DNA from: Candidatus Hodarchaeota archaeon
Lineage (GTDB): Archaea; Asgardarchaeota; Heimdallarchaeia; Hodarchaeales; YT1-039
Assembly (NCBI GenBank): GCA_016840025.1
Contig: JAEOTF010000075.1
Span: 1 to 20,767, forward strand
Direction of reading: 5' to 3'
Length of the DNA stretch: 20,767 nt
Part shown: positions 16,956 through 20,767 of the stretch, piece by piece
Layout of the letters: each line of letters opens with the position of its first letter
How positions within the stretch are numbered: position 1 is the first letter of the stretch
The notes under the pieces: model-generated
Databases searched by the model: none
The model's input: only the letters and a program-made list of their open reading frames with translations
Told to the model about the DNA's origin: nothing
Made by a program: the position numbers and the translations under genes

Positions 16956-17665
16956 TTGAAAATTATTCTGTTTTAGCATTGATTCCTGCACGAGGGGGAT
17001 CCAAAGGAATACCAAGGAAAAATATCCGTAATTTGGGTGGAAAACCACTTATTGCGTGGACCATTGAGGAAGCTAAAAAATCACGTTATATTGATCGTTT
17101 AATTCTTTCTTCCGAAAGTAAAGAGATAATTGAATTAGCAAAAAAACTTGGCTGTGAGGTACCCTTTACTCGCCCTGCTGAATTCGCCCAGGACGACACC
17201 CCAGGAGTAGAACCTGTTTTACACGCTATTGGAATGTTACCATCTTATGATTATGTAGTATTGCTTCAACCAACTTCACCTCTTCGAACAATTGAAGATA
17301 TTGATGGATGTATTGAATATTGCATCCAAAATGAAGCAAATGTAGCTGTTACAGTCTCTGAACCAAATAAAAGTCCATATTGGATGTATACATTAGATGA
17401 AAAACAACATTTAATCCCTCTTATAAAAGAATCTAGTCATTATACAAGGCGTCAGGACATACCCAAAGTTTATACTACAAATGGCGCTGTATATGTTGCC
17501 AAAACTTCTTGGCTTAGAAAAAAAAGAGTTTTTATATCTAAAGAAACAGTAGGATATCTAATGCCTACGAATAGATCTATGGATTTAGATACAATGTTTG
17601 ATTTTGAGCTCCTAGACAGTTTCTTAAGAAATAAAGGTAAAAAATTTCATTCTAAAAGAATTTAG
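16952..17665 (+). CDS. legF: CMP-nonulosonic acid synthetase (NeuA/LegF family)
   Basis: A 237-residue cytidylyltransferase, near the usual length. It shows the CTP-binding signature LIPARGGSKGIPRKNI (10-25), LSSES (52-56), VLLQPTSPLRT (103-113), TTNGAVY, and the late MDLDTMFDFELLD that carries metal-binding acidic residues. It activates a nonulosonic acid as the CMP-sugar, the donor for the transferases. The start is TTG at 16952, overlapping the ptmE stop by four bases, with GGAG at 16938-16941, so translation is likely coupled. No ATG fits, because the IPARGG strand starts ten residues in. The exact acid (legionaminic, sialic) cannot be settled from the motifs; the operon context favours legionaminic-type. 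Confidence 0.88.
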   Translation: MIENYSVLALIPARGGSKGIPRKNIRNLGGKPLIAWTIEEAKKSRYIDRLILSSESKEIIELAKKLGCEVPFTRPAEFAQDDTPGVEPVLHAIGMLPSYDYVVLLQPTSPLRTIEDIDGCIEYCIQNEANVAVTVSEPNKSPYWMYTLDEKQHLIPLIKESSHYTRRQDIPKVYTTNGAVYVAKTSWLRKKRVFISKETVGYLMPTNRSMDLDTMFDFELLDSFLRNKGKKFHSKRI

Positions 17666-17690
17666 GTTTAAAGAACCCTGTGTGATTGAT

Positions 17691-18707
17691 ATGAAAACAT
17701 TAAATTCTGAAAAACACATTCTAGTCGTTGGTGGGGCTGGTTATATAGGTTCTACTCTTGTTAGAAAACTGCTCGCTAATAAATATAAAGTTAGAGTACT
17801 AGATAATCTTCTTTATAATAATAATTCATCAATTGTTGGTTTTCTAGATGACCCACATTTTTCCTTTATTTATGGCGACTTTTGCGATGAAAAATTTCTT
17901 AAAACTGCTCTTAATGGCGTCACGGATGTAATTCATTTAGCTGCTCTAGTAGGAGATCCCATATGTAAAAAATATCCAGATAAGGCAGTAAGAGTCAATA
18001 AAGATGGCTCTGTCAACCTGTTTAACTATCTTATGGACTATGACATAAATCATTTTGTTTTTCTATCAACCTGTAGTAATTATGGTTTACGGGAAGATGA
18101 TAGCTTAGCGACTGAAGAATCAACTTTAAATCCAAAATCACTCTATGCAGAAACTAAAGTTGCTACAGAAAGATTTATCATTGAAAATACACGATCTGTC
18201 GATTTTCATCCTACAATTCTTCGTTTATCAACTGCTTATGGCATATCTAATAGGATGAGATTTGACCTAACAATTTCCGAATTTACTCGAGAGTTAGCTT
18301 TGGGAAGAGAGCTATTAGTTTATGATGAAACCACTTGGCGTCCTTATTGTCATGTTGATGATATTTCTCAAGCTATAGTGACTGTTGTGAACTCTCATCC
18401 TGAGAAAATTTCTGGTGAAGTATTTAATGTAGGGAGTAATAATGGCAATTTTACGAAAAAAATGATTGTTGATATGATTCAAGATTATATACCCAATAGT
18501 CAAATCCAATACAAGAAAGGTGGGATGGATCCCCGAAATTATAGAGTCTCTTTTGATAAAATTCATAACCAATTAGGGTTTAAAAGTGCCATAACGGCAG
18601 AGATTGCTATTAAGAATCTGATAATTGCTATAAAAAACGGTTTCTTTACTGATTATGATAAAAATCGGAATTTTTATGGAAATTACCAGATCAAATTTAC
18701 TGATTAA
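17691..18707 (+). CDS. NAD-dependent epimerase/dehydratase (extended SDR), possible LegB role
   Basis: A protein of 338 residues from ATG 17691; GTG at 17682 is an alternative that adds three residues, and neither has a strong Shine-Dalgarno. The Rossmann loop is GGAGYIGS (14-21), with a D at the end of strand two. HLAALVGDP lies around 82-90, the SDR Tyr-Lys pair is YAETK (152-156), and FNVGSN comes late. The threonine-region motif is STCSNYG (126-132), not the ST-D-E-VYG of RmlB-type 4,6-dehydratases. WRPYCHVDDIS is also a clear signature. In the operon it stands where LegB (nucleotide-sugar 4,6-dehydratase) would be expected, but the active-site motif also fits an epimerase or reductase, so the reaction is left open. 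Sixteen bases or so separate it from legF and 35 from legC. Confidence 0.8.
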   Translation: MKTLNSEKHILVVGGAGYIGSTLVRKLLANKYKVRVLDNLLYNNNSSIVGFLDDPHFSFIYGDFCDEKFLKTALNGVTDVIHLAALVGDPICKKYPDKAVRVNKDGSVNLFNYLMDYDINHFVFLSTCSNYGLREDDSLATEESTLNPKSLYAETKVATERFIIENTRSVDFHPTILRLSTAYGISNRMRFDLTISEFTRELALGRELLVYDETTWRPYCHVDDISQAIVTVVNSHPEKISGEVFNVGSNNGNFTKKMIVDMIQDYIPNSQIQYKKGGMDPRNYRVSFDKIHNQLGFKSAITAEIAIKNLIIAIKNGFFTDYDKNRNFYGNYQIKFTD

Positions 18708-18742
18708 GACCATGAGTACTGTAATGAAGGAGAAGCTTAGTC

Positions 18743-19909
18743 TTGAATCCAGTGAATCATGACAAAGTCATTAAAACTATCCAAGAAGTATTAAAACCGG
18801 AAAATAAAGTTCTAGCACTTCATGAACCTTATTTTGTTGGAAATGAATGGACTTATGTAAAAGACTGTCTTGATACCGCTTGGGTTTCTTATGCAGGTAA
18901 ATATGTAGATGAATTTGAAAACAAGCTTGCTGACTTTACTGGAATGAAACATGCTATTGTTGTAGTTAATGGCACTGTAGCAATCTTTATCTGTCTTAAA
19001 CTAATAGATACACAACCAAACGAAGAAGTTCTCGTACCAGATATTACTTTTGTAGCTACCGCTAACGCTGTAGCTCATGCTGGTGCTATTCCACACTTTG
19101 TTGACATAGAAGAGCGTACTCTAGGAATAAATCCTTTTAAACTAGAGGAGTATCTAACAGAAATCGCAGAAGTGCGCGATGATGGCTGCTATAACAAAGC
19201 CACTAAACGGAGAATAAAAGCCGTTATTCCCGTTCATATCTTTGGACATCCAGTGGATATTGATCCTCTGCTTAGATTATGCGATGAATATAAGTTAGAA
19301 CTCATTGAAGACGCAGCAGAATCAATAGGGTCATATTACAAAGGTGTACATACTGGAAAGTGGGGGAAAGTTTCAGCTTTAAGTTTTAATGGAAATAAGA
19401 CAATAACTACTGGTGGTGGAGGAGCAATAATAACAGATAACGATGAATTAGCCCATTTAGCCAAACATTTGACAACAACAGCTAAAGTCCCCCATAAATG
19501 GGCGTATTTTCATGATATGGTTGGCTATAATTTCCGACTGCCGAACATCAATGCTGCAGTAGGATGTGCACAGATGGAGCAGTTACCTACTTATCTTTCA
19601 CGAAAACGTGCATTAGCGGAGCGATATATAGAAGCTTTTGAAGATTTTCCTGGACTTTACTTCTTTCAAGAACCCTCTTTCGCTAAAAGCAATTATTGGT
19701 TAAATGCCATAGTATTAAATCAAGAAAATAAAAACCAGCGTGAAAGACTCTTAGAGGCTTTGCATAATAGAAAGCTATTAGCTCGTCCTTTATGGACTCC
19801 TATGCATGAACTTCCGATGTACCAAAACAACCCAAAAATGGAAAATTTAGATACAGCTAAGAGTTTAGCGGCACGATTAATCAACATTCCAAGTAGTGTA
19901 TTTCTATGA
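18743..19909 (+). CDS. legC: LegC-family PLP-dependent sugar aminotransferase (DegT/DnrJ/EryC1/StrS)
   Basis: A 388-residue type I aminotransferase that puts an amino group on C4 of a 4-keto-6-deoxy nucleotide sugar. Landmarks are NGTVAIFICLKL (76-87), VPDITFVATANAV (98-110), PVHIFGHPVDI (163-173), EDAAESIGSYYKG (189-201), and SFNGNKTITTGGGGAI (214-229), where Lys219 is the PLP Schiff-base lysine. GYNFRLPNINAAVG (261-274) is the conserved subunit-contact loop. Length and the FNGNK-x-x-TTGGGG phrase fit the LegC subfamily, as in legionaminic acid loci. The start is TTG at 18743, with AAGGAG at 18727-18732 ten bases upstream, the best Shine-Dalgarno in the operon. Its stop overlaps the next ATG by four bases (ATGA). 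Confidence 0.9.
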   Translation: MNPVNHDKVIKTIQEVLKPENKVLALHEPYFVGNEWTYVKDCLDTAWVSYAGKYVDEFENKLADFTGMKHAIVVVNGTVAIFICLKLIDTQPNEEVLVPDITFVATANAVAHAGAIPHFVDIEERTLGINPFKLEEYLTEIAEVRDDGCYNKATKRRIKAVIPVHIFGHPVDIDPLLRLCDEYKLELIEDAAESIGSYYKGVHTGKWGKVSALSFNGNKTITTGGGGAIITDNDELAHLAKHLTTTAKVPHKWAYFHDMVGYNFRLPNINAAVGCAQMEQLPTYLSRKRALAERYIEAFEDFPGLYFFQEPSFAKSNYWLNAIVLNQENKNQRERLLEALHNRKLLARPLWTPMHELPMYQNNPKMENLDTAKSLAARLINIPSSVFL

Positions 19910-20767
19910 CCACGCCAAGGAAAATCTGTGTTGTTACCGGCTCTCGTGCGGAATATGGTTTATTAAAACCTGTTATAGAAAAAATTCTGAAAGAAATCAG
20001 CTTTCATTTACAAATAATTGCAACAGGCATGCACCTTTCACCTGAATTTGGTCTAACTTATGAAATAATCGAGAAAGATGGATTTAAAATCGATGAAAAA
20101 GTTGAGATGCTTCTTTCTAGCGATTCTGCAGTAGGTGTTACCAAATCTATTGGAACAGCAACTATAGGATTTGCGGACGCTTTAGACCGATTAAAACCTG
20201 ATCTGCTTATTATTTTGGGTGATCGATTTGAAATATTAGCTGTAGCACAGGCAGCTTTAATTGCTAGAATACCAATCGCCCATATCGCTGGTGGAGATAT
20301 TACGGAAGGAGCATTTGATGAGGCTATCCGTCATTGTATAACAAAGATGTCTCATCTGCATTTTGTGACCAACGAACAATCTGCAAACCGTGTAAGGCAA
20401 CTCGGAGAAAATCCTGATCATATATTTAACACAGGCAGCCCAGGACTTGATCAAATCTTAAATACTCGACTAATGTCCAAAGAAGATTTAGAGTCTCAGT
20501 TAGAATTTCAATTTAAGTCCAAAAATTTATTGGTGACATTTCATCCTGTAACTTTAGACGTTAAATCATCTTCAGAGCAATTTCAAGAGTTACTTAATGC
20601 ATTGGAATCATTAGGATCAGAAATAGGCATAATTTTTACAAAACCTAACGCAGATCCAGAAGGTCGTGTCTTGATTCAAATGATTGACCTATTTACTGAT
20701 ACACATCCTAATGCTAAAGCCTATACGTCACTTGGCGCATTACGTTACTTTAGCACTATTAATCAAG
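19906..20767 (+). CDS. legG: Hydrolysing nucleotide-sugar 2-epimerase, LegG/NeuC family (3' partial)
   Basis: The frame runs off the window end after 287 codons; about 90-100 more residues are expected. Starting at ATG 19906 inside the legC stop (ATGA), it reads MTTPRKICVVTGSRAEYGLLK, then IIATGMHLSPEFG (37-49), IILGDRFEILA (near 104-114), HIAGGDITEGAFDEAIRH (near 125-142), TGSPGLDQI, TFHPVT and TKPNADPEG. These are hallmarks of NeuC/LegG epimerases, which invert C2 and release the nucleotide, giving the hexose substrate of the synthase. The 4-base overlap with legC fits LegC then LegG acting in sequence. It is the second such enzyme in the window; the GGDITEGAFDE loop is the commoner NeuC/LegG form. 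A synthase gene could follow just outside the window. Confidence 0.88.
   Translation, partial: MTTPRKICVVTGSRAEYGLLKPVIEKILKEISFHLQIIATGMHLSPEFGLTYEIIEKDGFKIDEKVEMLLSSDSAVGVTKSIGTATIGFADALDRLKPDLLIILGDRFEILAVAQAALIARIPIAHIAGGDITEGAFDEAIRHCITKMSHLHFVTNEQSANRVRQLGENPDHIFNTGSPGLDQILNTRLMSKEDLESQLEFQFKSKNLLVTFHPVTLDVKSSSEQFQELLNALESLGSEIGIIFTKPNADPEGRVLIQMIDLFTDTHPNAKAYTSLGALRYFSTINQ

Noticed and set aside
20257..20454. Minus-strand ORF inside legG
   Set aside because: Antisense to the highly conserved GGDITEGAFDE region of legG; shadow ORF.
1..20767. CRISPR array, tRNA, rRNA, insertion sequence or prophage
   Set aside because: No regularly spaced direct repeats, no cloverleaf or rRNA signature recognised, no transposase, integrase or phage structural gene among the ORFs.

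Overview
The window looks like AT-rich archaeal chromosome. TATA-like boxes precede several genes at typical archaeal spacing, Shine-Dalgarno motifs are short (GGAG/GAGG), TTG starts are frequent, and there is a NosD-like beta-helix surface protein with a Ser/Thr stalk and C-terminal anchor. The lineage cannot be fixed from the sequence; an Asgard-like or other mesophilic archaeon is a guess. No rRNA, tRNA, CRISPR array, insertion sequence or phage gene was seen.

Layout. 1-1635 is the 3' part of a large extracellular beta-helix protein. 1688-2677 (-) is a Gfo/Idh/MocA oxidoreductase. 3058-4698 is a membrane-anchored extracytoplasmic protein of unknown function, perhaps an alpha/alpha-toroid enzyme. 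4870-6321 (-) is a Wzx-type flippase and 6439-7347 a PAPS-type sulfotransferase, read divergently. 7388-7561 is a start-less coding-like stretch, possibly a gene remnant. 7673-9860 is an overlapping neuB-neuC pair. 9949-13858 (-) is a three-gene unit: one Gfo/Idh/MocA oxidoreductase and two GT-B-like glycosyltransferases. 14004-14528 is a small protein like L-2-amino-thiazoline-4-carboxylate hydrolases, convergent with an N-acetyl-sugar amidotransferase (14540-15658, -). From 15906 to the window end runs a tight operon: CBS-nucleotidyltransferase (PtmE-like), CMP-nonulosonate synthetase, extended SDR, LegC-family aminotransferase, and a second NeuC/LegG-type epimerase cut by the window edge.

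Together these genes read as a surface-glycan locus for a nonulosonic acid, most likely legionaminic-type. PtmE would make the nucleotide-activated sugar, the SDR and LegC would install a 4-amino group, LegG would invert C2 and release the nucleotide, NeuB would condense with phosphoenolpyruvate, and the CMP-synthetase would activate the product. The amidotransferase could convert an acetamido to an acetamidino group, the sulfotransferase could sulfate the glycan, the two GT-B proteins could be the transferases, and Wzx could flip the lipid-linked product. The two large secreted proteins, one rich in N-glycosylation sequons, are possible acceptors.

Main uncertainties: two hydrolysing-epimerase paralogues but only one synthase in view; an SDR whose active-site motif is not that of classic 4,6-dehydratases; no LegH-type N-acetyltransferase; and no glutaminase partner for the amidotransferase.
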